From Dietzia natronolimnaea (GTDB taxonomy: Bacteria > Actinomycetota > Actinomycetes > Mycobacteriales > Mycobacteriaceae), in the NCBI RefSeq assembly GCF_039525805.1, contig NZ_BAAAHZ010000010.1: a DNA stretch of 64,000 nucleotides, one strand, 5' to 3'. The notes below the pieces were generated by a model that searched no databases, had not been told where the DNA came from, and saw only the letters and a list, made by a program, of their open reading frames with translations. Made by a program: the position numbers and the translations under genes. Positions 16,088 to 23,510 of the stretch are shown here, one piece after another (positions within the stretch are counted from its first letter, which is position 1; each line of letters starts with the position of its first letter).

Positions 16088-16858
16088 TCAGAACGGGACC
16101 TGGGTCCGGAGCAGTCCCTCCGCCGGGGCCCGGCCGCTGAGTGCTCGGCAGAACTCGAACGCGTCCATCGTGAGGTTCTCGCCCGCGCCCGAGTGCCCGC
16201 CGTGCTGCCAGCGCCCGCCCGCCGGGCCGGTGAGCTCCAGGTCGTACGCCTGGCCGTGCCGACCGGCCCACTCGGTCACCACGTCGTCGACGATCACCCC
16301 CTCGTGTTCCGCGGTCGCCGTCATGGTGGCTCCCGTCGCGGAGGCGATGTCGATGCGGTGCATGAACGGATCGCGGGTGAGGATCACGTCGAAGAGGTAG
16401 CCCATGGACCACCACTCGCCGTTGTCCTCCATGGCCTGCTTCCTCATCACGCCCGGCGCGCGCCGCCTGTTCCTGGCCGCCCTGGGGGCCAGTCGGCGCA
16501 CCTGGGCGATGAGTTCGTCCGTCGACAGGCCGGCGTTCTTCTCCACCTGCAGCGCGGTCATCGCGTCGATCGCGGGGCAGCCCTCGCGCTTGGCGCGCCT
16601 GCCGGACGCGACCTGCTGGCGGACCATCTCCGGCCAGCTGGCGAGCATCTGGATCATGCCCAGCATGTGCCCGGCCATCGCGCGCACGTCCCACTCGGTG
16701 CAGTCGGTCCGGGTGCCCCACTGCTCGGGGGTGAGGCGGTCGAGCATGTCGGCCACCCGCTCGTACTCGGTCTCGGCCAGGCGGGCGGCGGTGTCGCGGT
16801 CCAGCCGGGGCGGTCGCGGGTCGTTCTTCGAGCGGTGTTGCCCGGTTGTCGTGGTCAT
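16088..16858 (-). CDS. Maleylpyruvate isomerase-family (DinB-like, mycothiol-type) protein
   Basis: A 256-residue protein whose ATG 16858 overlaps the TetR stop (ATGA). The N-terminal DinB-like helical domain has TEYERVADMLDRLTPEQW, the typical TDCTEWDVRAMAGHMLGM motif and a conserved His (AGH). Residues about 150-175 hold YLFDVILTRDPFMHRIDIA with another potential metal His. These His residues form the metal site of mycothiol-dependent isomerases/transferases in actinobacteria. Co-transcribed with the TetR gene, which probably controls it. Confidence 0.82.
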   Translation of the reverse strand: MTTTTGQHRSKNDPRPPRLDRDTAARLAETEYERVADMLDRLTPEQWGTRTDCTEWDVRAMAGHMLGMIQMLASWPEMVRQQVASGRRAKREGCPAIDAMTALQVEKNAGLSTDELIAQVRRLAPRAARNRRRAPGVMRKQAMEDNGEWWSMGYLFDVILTRDPFMHRIDIASATGATMTATAEHEGVIVDDVVTEWAGRHGQAYDLELTGPAGGRWQHGGHSGAGENLTMDAFEFCRALSGRAPAEGLLRTQVPF

Positions 16859-17490
16859 GGCGGTGTGCCTTCCTGTGTGGTGGTGACCGGGACGTCGGTC
16901 GGGATGCCGACGTCGTGCAGGTACATGTCGACCGCGCGGTCGAACAGGCGGGCCCAGCGATCGCCGCCGGGGTCGTTGGCGAGTTGGGCGTCCGCCATGC
17001 CGCCCACCACCGCCACGTAGAGGTCGATGTCCTCCCGGTCGGTGATCCCGATGGCCGCGAACCGCTGACGCAGACCGTCGAGCACGAGCACCGCGGGCGC
17101 GTAGGCCTCGGGGCTGGGTTCGAAGCCGGGGATGGTGCGCTGGTTCATCAGCTGGAACCGGGCGAGGTCGCTCACGCAGAAGTCGAAGTACGCCCGCGCG
17201 TACATCCGGACCGTCCCCCGGGCATCGGACGGGCGTCCCTCGTCCAGGGCCAGCATGATGTCGAGGCACTCGGTCCAGGCCTGGGCGAACATGGCGTCGT
17301 AGATGGCGTTCTTGGAGTCCACGTGGGAGTACAGCGACGGCGCCTTCATGCCGACGCGGGCCGCGACATCGCGGAGGGTCAGCTGGGCCAGGCCCTGCTC
17401 GCGGGCCACCTCCCACGCGGCGTCGGTGATCTCCCGCCGTGTCGCCTCACGTCGTTCGGCTGACCTATCGCGATTCGGAGTGCCTAACAT
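16855..17490 (-). CDS. TetR family transcriptional regulator
   Basis: A 211-residue regulator. The helix-turn-helix spans about residues 18-64 (RREITDAAWEVAREQGLAQL, then LRDVAARVGMKAPSLYSHVD). The ligand-binding part has the WHG-like TetR C-terminal pattern (YFDFCVSDLARFQLMNQR). ATG 17490 lies within a perfect inverted repeat (17483-17497), so either the transcript is leaderless or the operator covers the start. Translation is coupled to the isomerase-family gene downstream by ATGA. Confidence 0.9.
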   Translation of the reverse strand: MLGTPNRDRSAERREATRREITDAAWEVAREQGLAQLTLRDVAARVGMKAPSLYSHVDSKNAIYDAMFAQAWTECLDIMLALDEGRPSDARGTVRMYARAYFDFCVSDLARFQLMNQRTIPGFEPSPEAYAPAVLVLDGLRQRFAAIGITDREDIDLYVAVVGGMADAQLANDPGGDRWARLFDRAVDMYLHDVGIPTDVPVTTTQEGTPP

Positions 17491-17497
17491 GGTTAGG
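17483..17497. promoter_or_regulatory. Candidate TetR operator over the start codon
   Basis: CCTAAC-ATG-GTTAGG is a perfect 6-bp inverted repeat with a 3-bp centre. The TetR start codon (17488-17490, minus strand) is within it. This arrangement suggests direct autorepression and possibly a leaderless mRNA. The palindrome is seen in the sequence; its use is inferred. Confidence 0.6.
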
Positions 17498-17560
17498 ATT
17501 GTGCGCCGGTGACCCGCCGGTGTCCAGAGGCGATCGGGTTGCGTTCGGGTCTCGGTGCCG

Positions 17561-18193
17561 TCACGGCGCGTGGGCCCCGAGGGCTACCACCTCGTCGGCC
17601 CAGCGCCCGGCCAGTCGGAGATCGTGGGTGATCGCCAGGACGCCCAGGCCTCCGTCGGCCCGCCGGCGGAGGGTGCGGGCGATCGCGGTCGTGCTCAGCG
17701 GATCCAGATGGGCGGTGGCCTCGTCGGCGATCAGGTACCGGGGTTCCTGGGCCAGCGCGCGGGCCAGGCAGGCGCGCTGGAGTTGCCCGCCGGAGACCTC
17801 CGCCGGGCGGCGGTCCAGCAGCACCGGGTCCAGGCCGACCTCGATCGCCAGCGCGTCCGGGTCCACGGGGACGCCGCGCACCGACGCCGACAGGGTGAGG
17901 GCGCGGCGCAGCGTCAGGTGCGGGTCGGAGGCGGACACCGGATCCTGGTCCAGCAGGGCCGTGTGGCCGGGCAGCCGACCCCGACGACGTCGCACACCCA
18001 CACCCCCCGCGGTCACCGAACCGGAGCCGGGGACGAGCAGGCCCGCGAGCAGGTGGGCCACCGTGGTCTTGCCACACCCGGAGGGCCCGACGAGCGCGGT
18101 GATCCGTCCGGGTCGCACGGTCAGGTCGGTCGGCGGGAGGACGAATCCGCCGTCGGGACGGCGGTAGGTGACCCGGTCGGCGACGAGGGTCAT
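17561..18193 (-). CDS. ABC importer ATPase, dipeptide/nickel type (DppF/NikE-like), short
   Basis: A 210-residue ATPase starting at ATG 18193 in an ATGA overlap. Motifs: Walker A GPSGCGKTT (about residues 36-44), Q-loop region LLDQDPVSASDPHL, signature EVSGGQLQRACLARALAQEP, Walker B YLIADEATAHLD, and the H-loop AITHD. It lacks the C-terminal oligopeptide-transporter extension seen in DppF-type ATPases. It is the last gene of the importer operon and would pair with the ATPase domain of the 18190-19968 fusion. Nickel as substrate is inferred from the urease genes next door. Confidence 0.85.
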   Translation of the reverse strand: MTLVADRVTYRRPDGGFVLPPTDLTVRPGRITALVGPSGCGKTTVAHLLAGLLVPGSGSVTAGGVGVRRRRGRLPGHTALLDQDPVSASDPHLTLRRALTLSASVRGVPVDPDALAIEVGLDPVLLDRRPAEVSGGQLQRACLARALAQEPRYLIADEATAHLDPLSTTAIARTLRRRADGGLGVLAITHDLRLAGRWADEVVALGAHAP

Positions 18194-19968
18194 GACGACG
18201 ACGACCCGACCGCCGCGCCGAGCTCCGGTGTGAAGTCGGGCACCGCCGCCGATCCGGGGTGCAGCGCGGCGGCCAGGAGCTCACGGGTGTACGGGGAGTC
18301 GGGTGCGGCGAGCAACCGCGAGGCCGGGCCCACGTCACAGAGGTGGCCGGCCCGGAGCACGGCGACCTCGTCGGCGGCGTCCGAGTCGGTCAGCGTGGCC
18401 AGGTCGTGGGTGATCACCACGACGCCGATGCGGCGCTCGTCGGCCAGGCGGCGCAGCAGCCGGAGAGTGGCCAGGGCGGGCCCGGCGTCCAGGCCCGCGG
18501 TCGGCTCGTCGGCCACCAGCACCGACGGAGCGGTGGCCAGAGCTGCCGCGATCGCCGCACGCCGGAGTTGCCCACCGGACAGCTGGTGCGGATAGCGGTC
18601 GGCCAGCGCCGGGTCGAGACCCACCTCGAGGCACAGCTCGGCGACCGAGCGGCGGCCATCCCGCCCCCGCCCGGCCGCGGCGAGCGCTTCCGCTAGCTGC
18701 CCGCGCACATGCCGGGTGGGCGTGAACGCGGCGGCCGCCGACTGCGGCACGTGGCCCACCCGGGACCTGCGGGCCGTATCTCTGAGAAGCGTATCTCTGA
18801 GAAGCGTGTCCCCGAGGACCGTGATGCGCCCCCGGACGTGGGCCTGTTCCGGGAGCAGACCGCAGCACGCGTCCGCGAGCGTCGATTTGCCGGCGCCCGA
18901 CTCGCCCACCACGGCCAGCACCCGGGCCGGCGGGACACGCAGCGTGACGCGGTCGAGGATCCGGACAGGGTGGCCCTCCGGGCCGGGCACCGACACCGTG
19001 AGCCCGGCGATGTCCAGCGCCGGGGTCGAGGCCACGGGTGTCGACGGAACAGGTGTCGACGGCATCGGCTCGCCGGGGGGACCGGACCCGTTGTCGTCGT
19101 CGTCGATCTCGTGGATCGCGGGCGACGCCCCCCTGCGTCCCCGGCGCCGCCCCGCGGGGGCGAGCAGCGCCACGGCCACGGTCACCACGATCAGCGCCGC
19201 GGCGGGGAAGGCCAGCGCCCACCAGCGGCCCAGCAGCAGATCCGCCCGTGACAGGGCGACAAGCGTGCCGAGGCTCGCCTCCTCGGGCGGCAGTCCGATG
19301 CCCAGGAACGACAGCGTGGACTCGTGCCACACGGCGTGGGGGAGCATCACCACCACGGCCAGCCCCGCCTGTCCGGCGACGGCCGGGAGCACGTGGTGGC
19401 GCACCAACCCGGCGGGCGAGGCCCCGGCCACCCGCGAGGCGGCGACGTACCCCGAGGCCATGACCTTCTGCGTCTCGGCGCGCACGATCCTCGCCACCGG
19501 GGGCCAGTGGGTCAGCGCCAGGGCCAGGACCAGCGCGGTGATCGACCCCCGGAACAGGGCCACCACCACGACCGTCGCCAACAGGTGCGGCACCGCGGCC
19601 ACGGCGTCGGTCAGGCGCATGAGCAGCGCGTCGACCCGCGCGCCGCCCGCGGAGGCGGCGGCGCCCACGGCCACCCCGATCGCCGCCGCGGCCACCGCGG
19701 ACCCGGCGGCCACCGCCAGGGAGACCTGCAGCGCCTGCGCCACCCGCACGGAGGTGTCGTGGCCCAGCGTGTCGGTGCCCATGAGGTGCGGCCACCCCGG
19801 GGCCAGCCCGGCGCGCAGGTAGTCGGTGTCCACCCACGCCGGCGGGGCGAGCAGCGGCCACGCCACCGCGTACGCGACGACCAGGGCCAGGAGCAGCAAC
19901 GCGAGGATGCGCCGGGAAGTCAGGTGGCGTCGGGGGGCCGGGCGTCGGGGTGCCGGATGCTCACGCAT
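18190..19968 (-). CDS. Fused ABC permease-ATPase, DppC/NikC joined to DppD/NikD
   Basis: A 592-residue fusion. Residues 1-285 are a DppC/NikC-like permease with an N-terminal span, a soluble segment (LMGTDTLGHDTSVRVAQALQ) and the EAA-like loop (AASRVAGASPAGLVRHHVLP). An acidic/Pro-Thr linker (HEIDDDDNGSGPPGEP, STPVPSTPVASTP) joins an ATPase from about 322: Walker A GESGAGKST, signature LSGGQLRRAAIAAAL, Walker B VLVADEPTAGLD, H-loop VITHD. Separate genes are the norm for this family. It overlaps the other permease gene by 8 nt. Partner ATPase is 17561-18193. Confidence 0.87.
   Translation of the reverse strand: MREHPAPRRPAPRRHLTSRRILALLLLALVVAYAVAWPLLAPPAWVDTDYLRAGLAPGWPHLMGTDTLGHDTSVRVAQALQVSLAVAAGSAVAAAAIGVAVGAAASAGGARVDALLMRLTDAVAAVPHLLATVVVVALFRGSITALVLALALTHWPPVARIVRAETQKVMASGYVAASRVAGASPAGLVRHHVLPAVAGQAGLAVVVMLPHAVWHESTLSFLGIGLPPEEASLGTLVALSRADLLLGRWWALAFPAAALIVVTVAVALLAPAGRRRGRRGASPAIHEIDDDDNGSGPPGEPMPSTPVPSTPVASTPALDIAGLTVSVPGPEGHPVRILDRVTLRVPPARVLAVVGESGAGKSTLADACCGLLPEQAHVRGRITVLGDTLLRDTLLRDTARRSRVGHVPQSAAAAFTPTRHVRGQLAEALAAAGRGRDGRRSVAELCLEVGLDPALADRYPHQLSGGQLRRAAIAAALATAPSVLVADEPTAGLDAGPALATLRLLRRLADERRIGVVVITHDLATLTDSDAADEVAVLRAGHLCDVGPASRLLAAPDSPYTRELLAAALHPGSAAVPDFTPELGAAVGSSSS
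18776..18805. repeat. 15-bp tandem duplication inside the fused ATPase
   Basis: GTATCTCTGAGAAGC occurs twice head to tail. On the minus strand it encodes a doubled Asp-Thr-Leu-Leu-Arg (LGDTLLRDTLLRDTARR) in the Q-loop-preceding region of the ATPase. The frame is kept; it looks like a recent in-frame duplication. Confidence 0.75.
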
Positions 19969-20956
19969 CGATCCGCACCCGCGGGTCGGCCAGCAGGAGC
20001 AGGCTGTCGGCGAGCCAGGTGCCCACCAGGACGGTCGCCGACGCGCCCAGGGTGACGGCGGCCAGTAGCGCGAAGTCGGCTTCGAGGGCGGCGTCCACGG
20101 TCGCGGCGGCCAGGCCGGGCCAGGCGAAGACGCTCTCCACCACCAGCGACCCGGCGATGAGCTCGGGCAGCCTCGCGCCGAGCAACGCGATGAGGGGCGT
20201 CCACGAGACGGCCGCGATGTGCCCGGTGAGCACCGTGCGCTCGTCCAACCCCCGGGCGCGGGCCTCGGCCACCGGCGCGGAGGACTCGGCGTCGAGGACC
20301 GCGCGGCGCAGGGCCAACAGCATCCACGGGACCTGCCCCGCGGCGAGCGCCACCGCGGGCAGCACCAGGTGGCGGGCGACCGTCGCGACCGTGGGGTCCT
20401 GCCCGGGCGGGGCCACCCCGGTGACGGGCAGCCACCCCAGCGCCACCGCGAACACCGCCACCGAGCCCATCGCCAGCACGAACGGGGGCACCGCGCTGAG
20501 CGACACGGCCAGCGCCGCCAGGGCCCGGTCGAGGACGCCGTGCGGGCGGTGGGCGGCGGCGGCCCCGGCCAAGAGCGTCACCGCCAGCGCCAGGGCGAGC
20601 GCGGTGGCGGAGAGCAGGATCGTCCACGGCAGCCGCTCCGTCAGGACCTCGAGCACCGGCTGCCGGTAGGCGTGCGAGAACCCCGCGTCGCCGGTGGCCA
20701 GACCAGCCACCCAGTTCCACCACGCCTGCCACCACGTCAGGTCCGTCCCCAGCGCGGCGGCGGCCGCGGACCGGTCGGCCTCGGTGGTGCGCTCGTACCC
20801 GGAGCCGAAGTGGGCGGCCAACGGGTTCAGCGGTGACGCCGCGGCCAGGATGAACGCGCCGAGGGTCACCGCGATCAGGACCAGTGGCGCGGCGGCGGCG
20901 CGGCGAGCTGTGAGGTGGACCAGGTCGGCGCGGCGTTCGCGCAGGCGCCCGCTCAC
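19961..20956 (-). CDS. ABC importer permease, DppB/NikB-like
   Basis: A 331-residue permease. I start at GTG 20956, which forms a GTGA overlap with the binding-protein stop; a longer frame to 20998 would invade that gene. It has the DppB-like plan: first span (APLVLIAVTLGAFILAAASP), a long extracytoplasmic segment (WWQAWWNWVAGLATGDAGFS) and five further spans. The EAA-like loop is EARARGLDERTVLTGHI. The C-terminal TWLADSLLLLADPRVRI is typical of this family. It forms the channel with the permease half of the downstream fusion. Confidence 0.9.
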   Translation of the reverse strand: MSGRLRERRADLVHLTARRAAAAPLVLIAVTLGAFILAAASPLNPLAAHFGSGYERTTEADRSAAAAALGTDLTWWQAWWNWVAGLATGDAGFSHAYRQPVLEVLTERLPWTILLSATALALALAVTLLAGAAAAHRPHGVLDRALAALAVSLSAVPPFVLAMGSVAVFAVALGWLPVTGVAPPGQDPTVATVARHLVLPAVALAAGQVPWMLLALRRAVLDAESSAPVAEARARGLDERTVLTGHIAAVSWTPLIALLGARLPELIAGSLVVESVFAWPGLAAATVDAALEADFALLAAVTLGASATVLVGTWLADSLLLLADPRVRIDA

Positions 20957-22539
20957 CGGTCGCGGGTCCACGAGGCCAGCGACCACCACGGACCCCACGT
21001 CACCCCGTGCGCGTGCGGCTCGAGGATCGGGGCGGGCCGGGTGTGGCCGGTGTCGCGCAGGACGTAGGTGTGGTCGAGCGTGGCCAGGAAGACGTGGCCG
21101 GGCGCGTCGGCGTAGGCCCTCTGCGCCTCGCGGTAGTACCCGGTCCGCTCCCCGGGGTCGGCGGTGGAGCGGGCCGCGTCCAGGGCGGCGTCCACCCGGG
21201 GATCACGGTAGTCACCGGGGTTGTCCAACGGGCCGGACGCCGAGGTGCGCGAGTGCAGGGTCCGGTAGGCCTGCGTGTCCACCGTGTAGGGGTTGTCGCC
21301 GCCACCCAACAGGATCGCCACCTCGCCGATGCGCTGCTCGATCTGGTCCCAGCTGCCGCCCCACACGGTCACCGCCACGCCGAGTTCGCGCATCTGGTCG
21401 GCGAACGCCGACGCCAGCTCCCGGCGGACCGGATCGGCGGCCGGGTAGGCCAGCGTGAACTCGGCGCGTGCTCCGTCCCGGGCCAGGACGCCGTCCGCGC
21501 CGGGGCGCCATCCCGCCTCCCGCAGCAGGTCGGCCGCCCGGACACCGGTGAGCGGCGGGGGTTCGTACTCCGGGTAGGCGTCGGTGATCGGCGAGGCCAC
21601 CGGGCGGCCGTGCCCGGACAGGACGCGGTCGACCAGGCCGTCGCGGTCCACCGCCAGGTTGAGCGCCCGCCGGGCCGCGGGATCGCCGGCGAAGGGATGC
21701 GACATGGGCAACGCCACCGCGCGCCAGTCGGCCGACGCCACCGAGACCAGCTCGAGGCCGCCCCGTCCGGCCAGGCCCTCGGCGAGCCGCGGTGGCAGCG
21801 CGGCGCCGTCGACCTCCCCGGCCATCAGCATCTGGGCCCGCGCATCGGCGTCGGGCACCGACCGCAGCACCACGCGGGTGACCTCGGGCGGGCCGTCGCG
21901 GTGGCCGGGATCGGACTCCAGCACGGCCTCGCCGGCGGTGAGGCGGGCCAGTCGGTACGGGCCGGTGCCGACGGGGGCGGAGTTGAGCGCCGACGCCGAC
22001 GCCGGCCCCGGAGTCAGCGCCTCCGAGGGCGCGATGCCGAGCAGGAGCCGGGCCGGCATCCCCGGGTCGGGCGCGTGGAGGTGGAAGCGCACGGTGAGCG
22101 GGTCCGGGGTGTCCACGCGTGCGATCGGGGAGTAGTCCGAGGCGATGGGGGAGGCCGAGCGCGGATCGGCCACCGCGCGGTAGGTGGCCGCCACGTCGCC
22201 GGAATCCAGGAGGGAGCCGTCGTGGAAGTGCACGCCATCACGCAGCCGGACCGTCCAGGTGAGCCCGTCCGCACTGACCTCCGGTTCCTGCGCGGCCAGG
22301 GCGGGCTCGAGCCGGGGCAGCGTGGAATCGTCGGCGGCGACCGGGCGCAGGAGCCCCTCGTAGAGCGGGGAGACGCCGGTCGATCCGTATCCGGACACGG
22401 GGTTGAACTCACCGGGGTCCCCGGCGTCGGCCAACACGATCTGACCGGTGCTCTCCGACGCCGGGGCGGGGGTCGCGCATCCCGACGCGGCGAGGGCCGA
22501 CGCGAGTCCGACGCAGACTGCGGCGTACAACGGTCTCAC
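20953..22539 (-). CDS. ABC importer substrate-binding lipoprotein, peptide/nickel family (SBP_bac_5)
   Basis: A 528-residue protein starting at GTG 22539, with CAGGAG 7 nt upstream. The signal peptide ends in a lipobox (LAASGC, Cys at about residue 20). SBP_bac_5 features: LYEGLLRPVAADDSTLPRLE, WTVRLRDGVHFHDGSLLDSG, VGTGPYRLARL and FAGDPAARRALNLAVDRDGL. First gene of an operon with permease and ATPase genes, divergent from an ArsR regulator and 0.6 kb from a nickel enzyme operon. Nickel or a nickel chelate is a reasonable guess; small peptides remain possible. His residues such as VHFHDG might contact metal. Confidence 0.88.
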   Translation of the reverse strand: MRPLYAAVCVGLASALAASGCATPAPASESTGQIVLADAGDPGEFNPVSGYGSTGVSPLYEGLLRPVAADDSTLPRLEPALAAQEPEVSADGLTWTVRLRDGVHFHDGSLLDSGDVAATYRAVADPRSASPIASDYSPIARVDTPDPLTVRFHLHAPDPGMPARLLLGIAPSEALTPGPASASALNSAPVGTGPYRLARLTAGEAVLESDPGHRDGPPEVTRVVLRSVPDADARAQMLMAGEVDGAALPPRLAEGLAGRGGLELVSVASADWRAVALPMSHPFAGDPAARRALNLAVDRDGLVDRVLSGHGRPVASPITDAYPEYEPPPLTGVRAADLLREAGWRPGADGVLARDGARAEFTLAYPAADPVRRELASAFADQMRELGVAVTVWGGSWDQIEQRIGEVAILLGGGDNPYTVDTQAYRTLHSRTSASGPLDNPGDYRDPRVDAALDAARSTADPGERTGYYREAQRAYADAPGHVFLATLDHTYVLRDTGHTRPAPILEPHAHGVTWGPWWSLASWTRDR

Positions 22540-22641
22540 AGACGCACTCCTGCCAGGGCTAGGGTAGGTGTCCGGCTGGACACATAGTTCGCAGAGCGTA
22601 GCGAGCGGATGTGTCGCTGCTGTTACACCGGAGAGCGTCTG

Positions 22642-22656
22642 AACACGCCTGGTGTT
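22642..22656. promoter_or_regulatory. Candidate ArsR-type operator in the divergent promoter
   Basis: AACAC-GCCTG-GTGTT is a perfect 5-bp inverted repeat with a 5-bp centre, 22 bp before the ArsR start and in the gap shared with the importer operon. ArsR/SmtB repressors usually bind imperfect repeats of this kind. Function is inferred. Confidence 0.45.
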
Positions 22657-22678
22657 AAGCCTGATGCGTGGGGGAGCG

Positions 22679-22966
22679 ATGGATCTGACCGACTGGGCCG
22701 AGCGCTTCGAGCTGCTCGGCGACCCCACCAGGCTGGGGCTCCTCGCACACATGCACCACGTGGGCCCCGGTGTCGCGACCGTCTCCGACCTGGCCGAGGC
22801 CGCCGGGATCACCCGCAACGCCGCCTCCCAGGCGCTGCGGATCCTCCGGGACAGGGGCTGGGTGCGCGCCGCCCGGGACGCCGACGACGGCAGGGTGGTC
22901 CGCTACTCGCTCGCCGACGACACCGTGCACCGCATCCTGCACCTCATGGGCGCCCGCCACCACTGA
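22679..22966 (+). CDS. ArsR/SmtB family regulator, likely metal sensor
   Basis: A 95-residue winged-helix protein from ATG 22679 with GGGGGAG upstream. The helix-turn-helix is VSDLAEAAGITRNAASQALR and the wing is DADDGRVVRYSLAD. The last helix reads DDTVHRILHLMGARHH, with Asp and four His placed like an alpha-5 metal site (as in CzrA/NmtR-type sensors), though the spacing is not identical. Divergent from the nickel/peptide importer and upstream of urease, it may sense nickel and control uptake. Metal identity is an inference. Confidence 0.85.
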   Translation: MDLTDWAERFELLGDPTRLGLLAHMHHVGPGVATVSDLAEAAGITRNAASQALRILRDRGWVRAARDADDGRVVRYSLADDTVHRILHLMGARHH

Positions 22967-23005
22967 GCGCGGGGCTCGTGGTGACCTCCCCGACGGCCCG
23001 GTGCT

Positions 23006-23052
23006 CTGACCTGCGGTGCCCTGCGCGCGGCAAGCAGGGCACCGCAGGTCAG
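23006..23052. terminator. Perfect 19-bp inverted repeat, probable bidirectional terminator
   Basis: The arms 23006-23024 (CTGACCTGCGGTGCCCTGC) and 23034-23052 are exact reverse complements around a 9-nt loop. It lies 40 nt after the ArsR stop and just before the urease promoter. There is no T-run, so it would be a non-canonical terminator; a protein-binding or repeat element is the alternative. Confidence 0.6.
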
Positions 23053-23078
23053 GGTGGCGCGCGGCGCTCGGAGCCGGC

Positions 23079-23105
23079 GTAACACAGCCGACACACGGTG
23101 GTATT
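23079..23105 (+). promoter_or_regulatory. GlnR-like box upstream of the urease operon
   Basis: Half-sites GTAAC (23079-23083), GACAC (23090-23094) and GTATT (23101-23105) recur every 11 bp with spacers ACAGCC and ACGGTG. The actinobacterial GlnR consensus is alternating GTnAC and GaAAC half-sites with 6-bp spacers. The same box, matching at 21 of 27 positions, lies upstream of urtA. It sits about 85 bp before ureA. Nitrogen control by GlnR is inferred. Confidence 0.65.
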
Positions 23106-23189
23106 AGCGTGATCAACAGCCCCAGCGTGCACCCACCCGGCATGCATCCCCCGGCGCGCTGATGCTCGAGCACGAGAGGACCTCAGAGG

Positions 23190-23510
23190 ATGAAGCTCAC
23201 CCCCCGCGAGCTGGACAAGCTCACCCTGTTCACCGCGGCGGAGGTCGCGAGGCGCAGGCTCGAGCGCGGGGTGCTGCTCAACGTCCCGGAGGCCACCGCG
23301 CTCATCTCGTGGGAGATCGTCGAGCACGCCCGCGACGGGCGGACGGTCGCCGAGTGCATGGACCTCGGACGTCGGGTCCTGAACGCCGGGCAGGTCATGG
23401 CCGGGGTGGTGGAGCGGCTGCCGATGATCCAGGTGGAGGCCACCTTCCCGGACGGCTCCAAGCTGGTCACGGTGCACGATCCCGTCGGCCCGGCGGAGCA
23501 GCAGGCGTGA
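23190..23510 (+). CDS. ureA: Urease gamma subunit
   Basis: A 106-residue UreA, close to the usual 100. It begins MKLTPRELDKLTLFTAAEVA and has the family motifs LNVPEATALISWEIVEHARD, LGRRVLNAGQVMAGVVERLP and QVEATFPDGSKLVTVHDP. UreA packs against the alpha subunit in the (alpha-beta-gamma)3 trimer that hydrolyses urea to ammonia and carbamate. AGAGG precedes ATG 23190. The stop overlaps the GTG of the next, unusual gene (GTGA). It is the first gene of a six-gene operon. Confidence 0.97.
   Translation: MKLTPRELDKLTLFTAAEVARRRLERGVLLNVPEATALISWEIVEHARDGRTVAECMDLGRRVLNAGQVMAGVVERLPMIQVEATFPDGSKLVTVHDPVGPAEQQA

Noticed and set aside
20953..22818. Longer binding-protein frame starting at 22818
   Set aside because: It would cover the divergent ArsR gene and its promoter. 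GTG 22539 has a good ribosome binding site and starts at the signal peptide.
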